From Erythrobacter sp. F6033 (GTDB lineage Bacteria; Pseudomonadota; Alphaproteobacteria; Sphingomonadales; Sphingomonadaceae), in contig NZ_JALKAZ010000001.1 in the NCBI RefSeq assembly GCF_023016005.1, positions 372,001 through 436,000 on the forward strand: a DNA stretch of 64,000 nt, in the 5' to 3' direction. The notes below the pieces were generated by a model, which made no database searches, was not told where the DNA came from, and saw only the letters and a program-made list of their open reading frames with translations. Positions 45,655-55,645 of the stretch are shown here, in pieces (position 1 is the first letter of the stretch; each line of letters opens with the position of its first letter). Made by a program: the position numbers and the translations under genes.

Positions 45655-47319
45655 ATGAATACAGTAAAGATAGTTGCGCTGGTCTTGGCCGTATGGATCG
45701 CTGCGCCCGCAATCGGCCAGGAACAAGCTAGCCAAGCGGTAGACACAGCACAGAGTGACGACGTGACACAGCTCGTCCAAGAAAATCAGGAGTTGCGAAA
45801 TCAAGCGGCGATTGCAGATTTGCGCGCTGATCTGCTTGCCGAGCAATCGTCTTGGTTTGAGATTTGGACTGCGGTCTTGATGGGCGGGTTCAGTCTCGTC
45901 GTTACGGTCGTGATTATCTATTTCGCCTTCAAGTTCGGATCACAGGCCGTTGAAGAAGCGAAGACTGCAGCGGTTTCCGCCGCGACGGCGGCTCTCGACG
46001 CGGAGCAAAAAGACGTCCGCAAATTGCTGGACGATGCCAAGTCTGCAGTGGCCGAGATCAGGAAAGATCAAAAATCGATCAAGGAATACACCGAAGGCCT
46101 CGTCGCCGGGCAGGCCCCAGCCGATGAAGAGCAGCGTAAAAGCTTAAGGGATATCGCAAGGGAGGCCCTGGCGAAACCGCGCCGCGAACGCAGCATAGAT
46201 GAATATCGGGCGCTGATAACGGTCGCCTTTATGGATAAGGATTGGCAGGCGATGGAACGCCGTGCGATCGCAATGGAGGCTTTATTCGAAGGCGAAAGTT
46301 CGGACAAAGACATGATGTTCGCCGCTTTCAACCGTGCCTATGCGCTGGGTGAATTGGGTAGGAATGAAGAGGCCATTGCCGCGTATGATGCGGTGATGGA
46401 TCGTTTTGGCGAGAGCGAAGATTCCGCGCTGCAAGAACAGGTGGCAATCGCGCTATTCAACAAAGGTGCTTCGCTGGGCGCTTTGAACCGCTCCAAAGAG
46501 GCCATTGCCGTTTATGATGCGGTGATGGATCGGTATAGCGAGAGCGATGATCCTGCGCTGCAAAAGCAGGTGGCAATGGCGCTATCCAATAAAGGTGTTC
46601 GGCTGGGCGCTTTGAACCGTTCCGAAGAGGAGTTCTCCGTTTATGATGCGGTGGTGGATCGTTTCGGCGAGAGCGATGATCCTGCGCTGCAAGAAGAGGT
46701 GGCAATCGCGCTATTCAACAAAGGTGCTTCGCTGGGCGCGTTGAACCGCTCCAAAGAGGCCATTGCCGTTTATGATGCGGTGGTGGATCGTTTCGGCGAG
46801 AGCGATGATCCTGCGCTGCAAAGGAAGGTGGCAATAGCGCTATCCAATAAAGGTGTTCGGCTGGGCGCGTTGAACCGCTCCAAAGAGGCCATTGCCGTTT
46901 ATGATGCAGTGATGGATCGGTATGGCGAGAACGATGATCCTACACTGCAAAAACAGGTTGCAATGGCGCTAGTCAATAAAGGTGTTGTGCTGACTACTTT
47001 GAACCGTTCCGAAGAAGCCGTTGCCGTGTATGATGTGGTGGTGGATCGTTTCGGCGAGAGCGATGATCCTGCCCCGCTAGAACACGTAGCAATGGCGCTG
47101 TTCAACAAAGCTTGCGCATTCGCCCTGCAAGACAAGGTGACAGCCACGATTGAGGCGCTTACGCATTGGCGTGATCACAGCGGCAGCCTCGATTGCGAAA
47201 AAATCGCCAACGATACCGACTTCGACAAAATCCGTGATCGCCCGACTTTCCGCAAATTCCTGAAAGACAATGGCTGCGACCCTGATGCTAAATCCGACGC
47301 TGGACCTAATCCGGATTAA
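45655..47319 (+). CDS. Membrane-anchored TPR protein with nearly identical tandem repeats
   Basis: 554 aa from MNTVKIVALVLAVW (signal peptide). A short coiled coil (about 30-60) precedes a membrane span (WTAVLMGGFSLVVTVVIIYF), then an Ala/Lys/Glu coiled coil and six 43-residue TPR-like repeats (46372-47145) of the form IAVYDAVMDRFGES, DDPALQ, VAIALFNKG, LGALNRS. A C-terminal domain follows with two Cys. A protein-binding scaffold facing cytoplasm or periplasm is likely. ATG at 45577 lies too close to the terminator to be favoured. Confidence 0.85.
   Translation: MNTVKIVALVLAVWIAAPAIGQEQASQAVDTAQSDDVTQLVQENQELRNQAAIADLRADLLAEQSSWFEIWTAVLMGGFSLVVTVVIIYFAFKFGSQAVEEAKTAAVSAATAALDAEQKDVRKLLDDAKSAVAEIRKDQKSIKEYTEGLVAGQAPADEEQRKSLRDIAREALAKPRRERSIDEYRALITVAFMDKDWQAMERRAIAMEALFEGESSDKDMMFAAFNRAYALGELGRNEEAIAAYDAVMDRFGESEDSALQEQVAIALFNKGASLGALNRSKEAIAVYDAVMDRYSESDDPALQKQVAMALSNKGVRLGALNRSEEEFSVYDAVVDRFGESDDPALQEEVAIALFNKGASLGALNRSKEAIAVYDAVVDRFGESDDPALQRKVAIALSNKGVRLGALNRSKEAIAVYDAVMDRYGENDDPTLQKQVAMALVNKGVVLTTLNRSEEAVAVYDVVVDRFGESDDPAPLEHVAMALFNKACAFALQDKVTATIEALTHWRDHSGSLDCEKIANDTDFDKIRDRPTFRKFLKDNGCDPDAKSDAGPNPD
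46372..47145 (+). repeat. Six tandem 129-bp repeats within the TPR gene
   Basis: Unit starts are near 46372, 46501, 46630, 46759, 46888 and 47017. Units 2-5 are almost identical at DNA level over long stretches, for example GATGATCCTGCGCTGCAA and CTGGGCGCTTTGAACCG recurring every 129 bp; the last unit has diverged. The period equals 43 codons, so copy-number change keeps the frame. Confidence 0.9.
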
Positions 47320-47334
47320 CGCCTAAACAATCGC

Positions 47335-47430
47335 CATCCCCGGGGAGCCAGCTATGGCTGAGAGGGGCGGGATAAGCACCGCCTGACCCGTTGAACCTGA
47401 ACCGACTAACATCGGCGGAGGGAGCGGCTG
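47335..47430 (+). promoter_or_regulatory. TPP riboswitch (THI box) upstream of thiC
   Basis: Conserved blocks GGGGAGCC (47342), GGCTGAGAGGG (47357), GACCCGTTGAACCTGA (47385) and CATCGGCGGAGGGA (47410) in the right order. It lowers thiC expression when thiamine pyrophosphate is plentiful, probably by hiding the ribosome site (AGGAGAG at 47469). It starts just after the stop of the TPR gene. Confidence 0.96.
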
Positions 47431-47469
47431 GCTCAATCGACACGCCAGAAGTCCGCGCTCCGCCTCTAG

Positions 47470-49371
<1,902 letters not shown>

Positions 49372-49373
49372 GC

Positions 49374-49856
49374 GTGAAGGCTTTCATCAAAATGATCGTT
49401 GCTGCGGGGGCGTTGCTTTTGGGCAATGCCTCCGCGCAGTCCAATGAAGGCCCCACCTACACCGATACTTTGCCCGCTAAACCCCATGAAATCACCCGCA
49501 CATTTCTAGTCGATCACACGGCGTGGAACGCCTATGCCCATGCTCATTACAATGAAACAAAGGACCTTAGCGGCCCCGAAGCGGCATATCGCCGCCTCAT
49601 CAATCTGTATTGCGGGCCGGGTAAACAGCACCAAGGCATAACCTTCGGCAACGATCCCGATTTCGACCCAGAACGTTCGGAGATTGTGTTTGAAAAGTTC
49701 GAGGACGGCGAATGGATCATCCATCTGCGCCACACTGGCCAATTCGATTTCGTTGCCGAATACAATTTTGTATTCAAACGCAAAGGCGATGCGTGGCGGC
49801 TCGACGAAGTGTATTACTATGATGACTACGGCAAGGAGTGGCTGCCAAGGTTGTGA
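49374..49856 (+). CDS. Small secreted protein, NTF2-fold-immunity-like
   Basis: 160 aa from a GTG two bases after the thiC stop (the stop TAA is followed by GCGTGAAG). Signal peptide MKAFIKMIVAAGALLLGNASA. The body has SGPEAAYRRLINLYCGPGKQ, GNDPDFDPERSEIVFEKFED and a final DAWRLDEVYYYDDYGKEWL, similar in layout to NTF2-fold immunity-type domains. No toxin gene is adjacent, so an immunity role is only a possibility. Confidence 0.7.
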   Translation: MKAFIKMIVAAGALLLGNASAQSNEGPTYTDTLPAKPHEITRTFLVDHTAWNAYAHAHYNETKDLSGPEAAYRRLINLYCGPGKQHQGITFGNDPDFDPERSEIVFEKFEDGEWIIHLRHTGQFDFVAEYNFVFKRKGDAWRLDEVYYYDDYGKEWLPRL

Positions 49857-49981
49857 CGGCAGGTTTGCACTGATGGTGCTTAGCTAGCAGTATACGGATA
49901 CGAGTGAGAAGCCGCACTGCTGGGAGAAATGCTCGCGCGCGATAACTCCGCATGCCGTGAGTTGGAGGCGCAGGCGCATTT

Positions 49982-50012
49982 AAAAAAGGGCGGCACAATG
50001 CCGCCCTTTTTT
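49982..50012. terminator. Bidirectional Rho-independent terminator
   Basis: Perfect 14-bp hairpin AAAAAAGGGCGGCA-CAA-TGCCGCCCTTTTTT. It serves the small minus-strand gene that ends at 50011 and may also end the thiC transcript. Confidence 0.93.
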
Positions 50013-50145
50013 AACCGTTCTTCATATTCTCCAGCCCTTTGATCGCTCCAGGCTTCTGGCTCGGCTGAGAGGCGTTGGTTTTGATCTTTTCCTTTTTGGG
50101 TTTGCGGGCTTCGCGGCTCTTCTTTTGTTGACCTTTGGCCATCAT
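50011..50145 (-). CDS. Small basic 44-aa protein
   Basis: Frame MMAKGQQKKSREARKPKKEK continuing IKTNASQPSQKPGAIKGLEN and MKNG, ending in TAA at the edge of the terminator. Very lysine-rich, with a GAIKG end. Similar short basic proteins starting MAKGQ are common hypotheticals in alphaproteobacteria. ATG at 50142 is an equal start. A ribosome site is weak (TTGGAAAAT). Nucleic-acid or ribosome binding is a guess from composition. Confidence 0.7.
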   Translation of the reverse strand: MMAKGQQKKSREARKPKKEKIKTNASQPSQKPGAIKGLENMKNG

Positions 50146-50350
50146 ATTTTCCAATCAGAGCGGAATGCCCCATGCCTTAGATGGGATCGCGAAAAATAAT
50201 ATCAAAACATATCGCTGAAATGAACAAATAATAGGCTCAGCCGTGTTGAATTGTTGGAGATAATGCCCATTTAAAGTTCAGCTACCAGTCGAGATCGACG
50301 GTCTTGAATACTGTAAATGTATTCCCCCTTTCTTTTCCGCCTCTTAGCGC

Positions 50351-50384
50351 CGTGCACAAACGGTCGCTTCTGTCCGTCTGCACG
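50351..50384 (+). promoter_or_regulatory. Leader hairpin upstream of the cold-shock-domain gene
   Basis: CGTGCA/TGCACG with inner ACGG/CCGT, ending eight bases before the AAAGGAA ribosome site. The AT-rich stretch 50146-50350 holds no gene I can see. A regulatory 5' leader is typical of csp genes; its role here is inferred. Confidence 0.4.
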
Positions 50385-50404
50385 TGATAAAAGGAATTTT
50401 TATC

Positions 50405-50647
50405 ATGGCTCACTCAGGAAAAATCAAATCATACGATGCCGCCAAGGGACATGGCATGATCACACCCGAAAAGGGCGGTGATGCTCTGTCGTTCCAAAAA
50501 TCCGGCCTGCAACAACAGGCTCAGGAGCCAAAGGTTGGCGAGCACTACAATTATGAAACGAAGCAGGTCGATGGCGGAAAGCCCGTGGCCGTGAGCTTGC
50601 AACACGAGCAAGGTCAGAAAGAACAGGCCAGTAGCCAGCAAGGCTAA
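50405..50647 (+). CDS. Divergent cold-shock-domain protein
   Basis: 80 aa from MAHSGKIKSYDAAKGHGMIT. The CSD beginning (GKIKSYDxxKGxGxI) is present, but the RNP aromatic positions are poorly kept (SFQKSGLQQQ) and the C-terminal 15 residues are Gln-rich. It may bind RNA or single-stranded DNA less strongly than classical CspA. A second, canonical csp gene lies at 57031. Confidence 0.8.
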   Translation: MAHSGKIKSYDAAKGHGMITPEKGGDALSFQKSGLQQQAQEPKVGEHYNYETKQVDGGKPVAVSLQHEQGQKEQASSQQG

Positions 50648-50657
50648 GGCTGCACTT

Positions 50658-50686
50658 GCCGGAGGCGTATCCCTCGCGTCTCCGGC
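50658..50686 (+). terminator. Possible terminator after the divergent csp gene
   Basis: GCCGGAG...CTCCGGC stem of seven bases with a 15-base loop; weak downstream U content (TTGGCCTTCTC). Confidence 0.35.
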
Positions 50687-50722
50687 TTGGCCTTCTCTCA
50701 TCTAACCTGATCGGAGCCGACA

Positions 50723-50917
50723 ATGGACCTTAATGAACTGTTGCACGCGCACCAGCTGGCCGCGATCCGCGCGCACGCCGCCAATAGTGTGGATGAACGG
50801 CAAAACCATTTCGAGACAATCGCGCTCTATGCGAGACGCATTCGCCTGCTCCGTAAAGAGGGCGGCACGCCGGAAAGCGAAGCCCCCTTTGTCTATGGCG
50901 AAGCGCCACACCGGTGA
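50723..50917 (+). CDS. Small hypothetical protein (64 aa)
   Basis: Starts MDLNELLHAHQLAAIRAHAA with GGAG eight bases upstream, then a helical ARRIRLLRKEGGTPES segment. Short proteins of this type (LNELLxxHQxAL...) are frequent in sphingomonads and may be helical regulators. No domain assigned. Confidence 0.7.
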   Translation: MDLNELLHAHQLAAIRAHAANSVDERQNHFETIALYARRIRLLRKEGGTPESEAPFVYGEAPHR

Positions 50918-51072
50918 TACCGGTTCCACCACGACGACAGCTTTGAATTCACAGGTTGCGGCGATGCGTCGCTACCCTGGCTGTGAGTTGCGTGCAGGTT
51001 TGCGGCTAATAAACCAGAAGACTAAGGTATAGCGCAGACACTGCATTCGCTGCGAAACTTGGGGGGACCATT

Positions 51073-51945
51073 ATGACTTTGACCAGAACCACGGCCTTGG
51101 GGCTGGGCGCGATTGCCGCTTTGTTTGCCGCATCTCTTGCTGCGCCTTCACCCGCAGCCGCGCTGACTAAGGAGAAGGTCAATGTCATCGGCGTGCCCGA
51201 CGATATGGAGCGCATCAAAGGCACCAAATGCGTCTTTGCCGGGGTGTGTTTTAGCAAGAAAGCGAACGCGTTCACCTATGATCCGGGCGTGTGGGGTATG
51301 GCCAAATTTCGCGAGGGCGAGGTCACCCTGCGCGATGGCACCGTGCTCACCGGACGGGTCGCCACGCTCAGCCTTGCGGCGGATTGGGAGTTTGTGAAAC
51401 GCGTCCTGCTGGTCATTCCCGAAGGCGAGGTGGATGCGATCTTTATCGGGTCGGACGACGCGGTGCTGATCAAACAGCAGGTCAAAAAGGGCGAGCGCGT
51501 GTTTGACCGCTATGACGGCGCATATCTACAGCGGCTGGTATCGGGCGAGATGCGCCTGTCCTACAACCCCGCAGCGGGCACATCGCGGCCCATATCGGAC
51601 TTTGTGCCGGTCTCTCTGCTCAGCAATATGGCGGGCGCGGCGGGCCGGCAAGCGGTGATGTCTTCGCTCAAAGACGGCAAGACAGTCTCGCAAAGCCTTG
51701 AATCGGGCCGCAGCTTCGGCAGCGCAGTCTCAGACGCGATCGGCAGCATCGAGATCACCGAAAAGGAATACCTCCTCTACGACGAAAGCGCCGATGCGAT
51801 GAGTGTCGTGACCAAGGCGAACTACGAAAGCGCAATGGCCCGCCTGTTTGACAGCTGCACAGCCGCCGATGCCAAAACGCGCAAGGGCTTTCGCAAGTTC
51901 AAGAAGATTGTTGAAGCGGTAGAGTTCCACAACGCCCGGTGTTGA
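51073..51945 (+). CDS. Hypothetical secreted protein
   Basis: 290 aa. Signal peptide MTLTRTTALGLGAIAALFAA ending near AAA. Two Cys close together (TKCVFAGVCFSKK) and one at the C-terminus. A central segment EVTLRDGTVLTGRVATLS may be a small beta domain of the kind that follows a DGT-x-G pattern. No family recognised. Followed 16 bases later by a lipoprotein gene, and probably cotranscribed. Confidence 0.75.
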   Translation: MTLTRTTALGLGAIAALFAASLAAPSPAAALTKEKVNVIGVPDDMERIKGTKCVFAGVCFSKKANAFTYDPGVWGMAKFREGEVTLRDGTVLTGRVATLSLAADWEFVKRVLLVIPEGEVDAIFIGSDDAVLIKQQVKKGERVFDRYDGAYLQRLVSGEMRLSYNPAAGTSRPISDFVPVSLLSNMAGAAGRQAVMSSLKDGKTVSQSLESGRSFGSAVSDAIGSIEITEKEYLLYDESADAMSVVTKANYESAMARLFDSCTAADAKTRKGFRKFKKIVEAVEFHNARC

Positions 51946-51961
51946 GGAGCAATGAGGGCTC

Positions 51962-52462
51962 ATGGCTGACGGCATAAAGCGTGTATCGTATGCCCTCGCG
52001 GGGTTTGCCATCAGCGCCGCATTGAGCGGCTGCGCTGCGACACCACGCGGCGGGCAAGACTGGCAGCTGGCTGCTGAGCATTTCGTGGCAGGCGAAGCGG
52101 AGTCTCCGATGGTTTTTACCCGCAAAGACGCATCGCGGTGCGTTGGCCGGTGGAGGTTGCATGCCGATGCGGTGGATGACGGTGCTTTCCCGCTCAGCGC
52201 CCATGAAGTGTTTCCCTATGCGCTGCGTTTGAACGGAGCGATCGGTGCTGCCGAGTTCTTCACAATGGATGTTTCGATCCCGGCCTTGATCCGTGAAGCC
52301 TCCGATGAAGCGGAACAGCTCTTGCGCAGCGCATTGAACGGCGACCGCCAAGCGTTCCGGCAGTATTTCGAAGCTTTGGGCAAGTGCTCGACGAAACCGG
52401 GTGCGGTGCGCGATACTGGCCGCGATGCGACGGATGAGGCGGCCGAGGGTCCTGCAAGCTAA
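51962..52462 (+). CDS. Hypothetical lipoprotein
   Basis: 166 aa. Signal with lipobox LSGC (residues about 20-23), and a mature domain with two further Cys (SRCVGRW and GKCSTK). No family recognised. It sits in a run of three secreted unknowns (51073, 51962, 52562). Confidence 0.75.
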   Translation: MADGIKRVSYALAGFAISAALSGCAATPRGGQDWQLAAEHFVAGEAESPMVFTRKDASRCVGRWRLHADAVDDGAFPLSAHEVFPYALRLNGAIGAAEFFTMDVSIPALIREASDEAEQLLRSALNGDRQAFRQYFEALGKCSTKPGAVRDTGRDATDEAAEGPAS

Positions 52463-52561
52463 GGCGCAGCATTCGCTATTCACTTGCGATTAACGCGGCA
52501 ATCAACACATGGCCTTCGCGCGCTGACAGGCGGCGCGCATCCAATTTTAAGGGGGGCAATT

Positions 52562-53224
52562 TTGCTACAATCTCAATCTATTCGTTCCGTACTTCTCGTA
52601 TCAACCCTATCACTGGGCCTTGCTGCTTGTGACAGCGCGCAAGACTTGGCAGGCGATCTCGCCAATGCAGCCGGTGCCGGCGAGATGAACATCGCAGACG
52701 GTCATGACGTGTGCTTCCAGGCGGCAAAGGACAAGTTGGACGCGGATACCAAAGTGTCCGAAATCACCACGATGTTCAGCGCCGGAACCGACGTTGATGC
52801 GGACGAGACCCTCGAAGCGGGCGGCGTAGAGGTGTGCAACATCTTCTATCAGGATCCCGAAGACCCCCGCAAACTGGTGGGCATTTCCTACAACGGATAC
52901 ACCAAGATGTTCAGCGGCCCGGACCCCGTGGAAATGTCCGTTTCCGGCGATCCCGAAGACTTCAATCTGGACGATTACCTGATCCCGCTATCCGAAGTGG
53001 ACCCGGCACCCCTCGCGCAATTTATGGCCGACAACAAAGCCGCGCTGGATGCGAAATTCAGCGCCCACGCATGGACCACCGTGTCATTCGAAGGCGTCGG
53101 TTCATCATTCCAGTACCGCGTCGGCTATGAAGGCCGCCTGAAATCGAACGACATTCAGGATGACGGTTTCGCGATCCTCGCGGCTGACGGAACAACCGTC
53201 GTCGACAACAACCTGTTCGACTAA
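52562..53224 (+). CDS. Hypothetical lipoprotein, acidic
   Basis: 220 aa from TTG at 52562, with AAGGGGGG seven bases upstream, chosen because the next codons give a compact signal QSQSIRSVLLVSTLSLGLAA with lipobox LAAC. The upstream in-frame ATG at 52484 has no good signal. The mature part is acidic, with DVCFQAAKDKLDADTKVSEI and a second Cys in VEVCNIFY. No family recognised. A terminator follows. Confidence 0.75.
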   Translation: MLQSQSIRSVLLVSTLSLGLAACDSAQDLAGDLANAAGAGEMNIADGHDVCFQAAKDKLDADTKVSEITTMFSAGTDVDADETLEAGGVEVCNIFYQDPEDPRKLVGISYNGYTKMFSGPDPVEMSVSGDPEDFNLDDYLIPLSEVDPAPLAQFMADNKAALDAKFSAHAWTTVSFEGVGSSFQYRVGYEGRLKSNDIQDDGFAILAADGTTVVDNNLFD

Positions 53225-53282
53225 AACCGGTTCGCTTTCTTCCGTGCCCGTTTTGGGGTGCGGTTGAATCGAACATACACTG

Positions 53283-53327
53283 CGCCCGCCATAGGAGATG
53301 ATCCTATCGGCGGGCGTTGGTGTTTTT
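53283..53327 (+). terminator. Rho-independent terminator
   Basis: CGCCCGCC/GGCGGGCG with inner ATAGGA/TCCTAT, loop GATGA, followed by TTGGTGTTTTT. Confidence 0.8.
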
Positions 53328-53351
53328 GGGACAGGCGCAATCGCTGCGAAA

Positions 53352-53449
53352 CCACCGAAGTTAGACGCCAAGCTGCGACCAAGGATATGGAAGAGATGAG
53401 CGAGAAGTATAAAATTGTCGTACAAAAATTGTATTTGCCGGAGGCGTGA
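53352..53449 (+). pseudogene. Diverged fragment of the thiC 3' end
   Basis: Translates as [20 protein letters not shown] then IVVQKLYLPEA and stop; 22 of 31 residues equal the ThiC C-terminus ([11 protein letters not shown]...). A 26-base stretch (53387-53412) is identical to 49309-49334. No further thiC sequence is seen upstream. It marks an old duplication or insertion junction 4.1 kb downstream of thiC and borders AT-richer genes. Confidence 0.8.
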
Positions 53450-53464
53450 GGGCGTGAGGTAAGC

Positions 53465-54142
53465 TCAGCAGTTCTCTTCTTGCGATGCGGGCACTGGAAT
53501 ATCCCAGATGATAACATCTTGATATCGCTTGTCTGATCGTGGGTAAGTCACCTTCTGAAACTCAAGGCCGCAGATTTTTGCGGTAACAGTTTGCCCCGGC
53601 TCAAATGGAGAGAAGTAACCTGGCGAACGATAGATATTTGTTGAGTTTACCCGATCTGGAGTGAAGACCTCGACCGGTGTCAGTGATGGTTCTTGGTGTC
53701 CCTTCACACCGTCACCGGTAAGCTCAATGAACGCTCCTTTACCGTCCGACTCTAATGTTGGCCGATCCAACCAAGCCTGTATTTCAATTCTGGGCGGCGC
53801 AGGTTTGATAGCATCATCGGTTGCCGGAAACTCGTTTCCTGAATGGCCACTTACTTCTGCAGCTATGGCGACAGCAAGCGAAAGTACTGCTGCTACTGAA
53901 AGACCGCGTACAAGATTGGGCTCTCTACTTGCGAAGACAACTACGAGAACAATCAATACAAGAAAAATCAAGAGGCCTATAGCTACAACCCAGGACGCCG
54001 GAAGGCCAGAGAGCCAAGTAGCCAAAGGAGCCACGATTGCAAAGCCATTCGCAATTACGACAGACAGTTGTTCAAATCGTTTTGGTATTAAGCTTTTTTC
54101 GTCTTCGTCTTTGCTATCCACCAATTCCTTGGTTTTATTCAT
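53465..54142 (-). CDS. Hypothetical membrane protein
   Basis: 225 aa from MNKTKELVDSKDEDEKSLIP; the ATG overlaps the permease stop by eight bases and follows GGTGGAAT. Three hydrophobic segments (about 30-110) and a C-terminal soluble domain with PRIEIQAWLDRP and two Cys. No family recognised. AT-richer than its surroundings, like the coupled permease gene, which suggests joint acquisition. Confidence 0.7.
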   Translation of the reverse strand: MNKTKELVDSKDEDEKSLIPKRFEQLSVVIANGFAIVAPLATWLSGLPASWVVAIGLLIFLVLIVLVVVFASREPNLVRGLSVAAVLSLAVAIAAEVSGHSGNEFPATDDAIKPAPPRIEIQAWLDRPTLESDGKGAFIELTGDGVKGHQEPSLTPVEVFTPDRVNSTNIYRSPGYFSPFEPGQTVTAKICGLEFQKVTYPRSDKRYQDVIIWDIPVPASQEENC

Positions 54143-55478
54143 ATTCCACCGGGATGCTGACTTTTTCTTTCCCAATGTGCAGGAGCCAATGAAGAGCGAT
54201 AGTTATCAAAGTTGCTGTGACGATCCCATTAATCTCTGCTCCAGCGACCTTGAAGGTAAGGTTTCCAGCCCCAGCTACCAAGCCAATGCCGGCTACAATT
54301 AGTGTTCTGCTCTCGAGAAAATTTATCTCGCCGCTCTTTATCCCGCGCTGCCAAATTGAGCCAGCAGCTGCAGTAATCAGCCCAAACATTGCTAGTGACA
54401 AGCCACCGATAACCGGAAGAGGTATGCTCAAAATGATGGCACCAAATTTCGGGGAAAAGCCTAGCGCTATAGCAATAAGTCCAGCTGCGATGAAGGTTAT
54501 TGAAGAGAAGTTATTTGAAAACCGCATGACCGCCATGTTTTCTGCATAAGTAGTGAGGCCGGGGCCGCCAAGCGCGCTTGATCCCATGGTGCCTACCGCA
54601 TCTCCTAGAAAAGTTTTTCCAATTTTGTCGTCTAAATTTCTCCCCATCATGGCACCGATTGCTTTCACGTGACCGAGGTTCTCGGCCAGCAGAACAATCA
54701 CAACAGGAGCTATTGTAATTGCTGCTCCAACCGTAAAAGTCGGGGTCGTGAATTCAGGCAAGCCGATCAAATCCGCCTCTTGAATTGCAGCCGTGTTAAC
54801 CGGATCGGCAAGACCAAAAATATTGGCGCACACGAAGTAGAAGGCATACCCAACAACCCCGCCAATAAGTATTGGAATGACTTCGATAATTCTTAGAATA
54901 CTTTTTTTCCCTCTTTGTGGGCTAACCAATCGACCTGGGGCGTAGACACTCCATAGAACAACGACGAGAAGTGTGGTGAATGCGGAAGCTAGCCCGACAC
55001 CGGTTGAACCGATTTGCGAAATCGCTACTCCGGCGAGGCTAATTCCAATTATTGCTACGATCGTTCCACTTACCAAATCAGGAAGAAGTCGCTCGATGAA
55101 CCTTGGCCCCACGAAAATGACAAGGCCGGCAACAATCGCATAGATCAAACCGGCAATGAAAATACCGCCGAGCGCAACATCTAAATTGGGATTGGGCCCG
55201 CTTCCTGAATAGCCAGACGCAATCCCTACCGCCGCGATAAATGCGAACGAAGAACCAAGATAACTTGGGACTTTGAAATTTGTGATGACGATGAAAATTA
55301 TTGTGGCGATTCCAGAGAGGAAAATCGCTGTATTTGGATTGAAGCCCATTAGGATTGGCGCAAGGACTGTAGCTCCAAACATTGCCAATACATGCTGAAG
55401 TCCTAAGCCAAAGGTGACAACGGCAGGTGGATGGTCTTCCGGAAGGAATAATTCGGAATGTTCTTTTACGTCGTTCAT
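54135..55478 (-). CDS. NCS2-family uracil/xanthine permease
   Basis: 447 aa from MNDVKEHSEL; GAGGGGG precedes the ATG. The 14-segment UraA/XanP layout is visible, with AFIAAVGIASGYSGS in the span 3 region, VVIVLLAENLGHVKAIG, and GTMGSSALGGPGLTTYAENM, the substrate-binding NCS2 signature. It imports uracil or a purine with protons. Base composition is clearly AT-richer than neighbours, a sign of transfer. Confidence 0.9.
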   Translation of the reverse strand: MNDVKEHSELFLPEDHPPAVVTFGLGLQHVLAMFGATVLAPILMGFNPNTAIFLSGIATIIFIVITNFKVPSYLGSSFAFIAAVGIASGYSGSGPNPNLDVALGGIFIAGLIYAIVAGLVIFVGPRFIERLLPDLVSGTIVAIIGISLAGVAISQIGSTGVGLASAFTTLLVVVLWSVYAPGRLVSPQRGKKSILRIIEVIPILIGGVVGYAFYFVCANIFGLADPVNTAAIQEADLIGLPEFTTPTFTVGAAITIAPVVIVLLAENLGHVKAIGAMMGRNLDDKIGKTFLGDAVGTMGSSALGGPGLTTYAENMAVMRFSNNFSSITFIAAGLIAIALGFSPKFGAIILSIPLPVIGGLSLAMFGLITAAAGSIWQRGIKSGEINFLESRTLIVAGIGLVAGAGNLTFKVAGAEINGIVTATLITIALHWLLHIGKEKVSIPVEYE

Positions 55479-55645
55479 AAGCCCCCTCGCGAATCGAAAG
55501 ATTTGTTGTATAAAAATCACTAAAAGTCAAAATTCTTTTGAAGTATATTGGGGTGACATAGGATTGTAAGATCGGGGATCACTCAACCTTCTTTGCGAAA
55601 TCGCAAACCTTTCCTACTCAGCCAAAATCTGCCCTATAATCCCGG

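Noticed and set aside
46372..47145. CRISPR-like array
   Set aside because: The regular 129-bp repeats are in-frame TPR coding units without unique spacers or cas genes.
49374..49856. Toxin-immunity pair after thiC
   Set aside because: The NTF2-like protein has a signal peptide and no adjacent polymorphic toxin or Rhs gene, so calling an immunity system is not supported.
49880..50173. 97-codon minus-strand frame over the terminator region
   Set aside because: It reads through a perfect 14-bp terminator hairpin and overlaps, in another frame, the small basic 44-aa gene that ends at that terminator.
53258..53449. 63-aa gene
   Set aside because: The frame has no ribosome site, its first half runs through a terminator hairpin, and the second half is a fragment of the thiC end.
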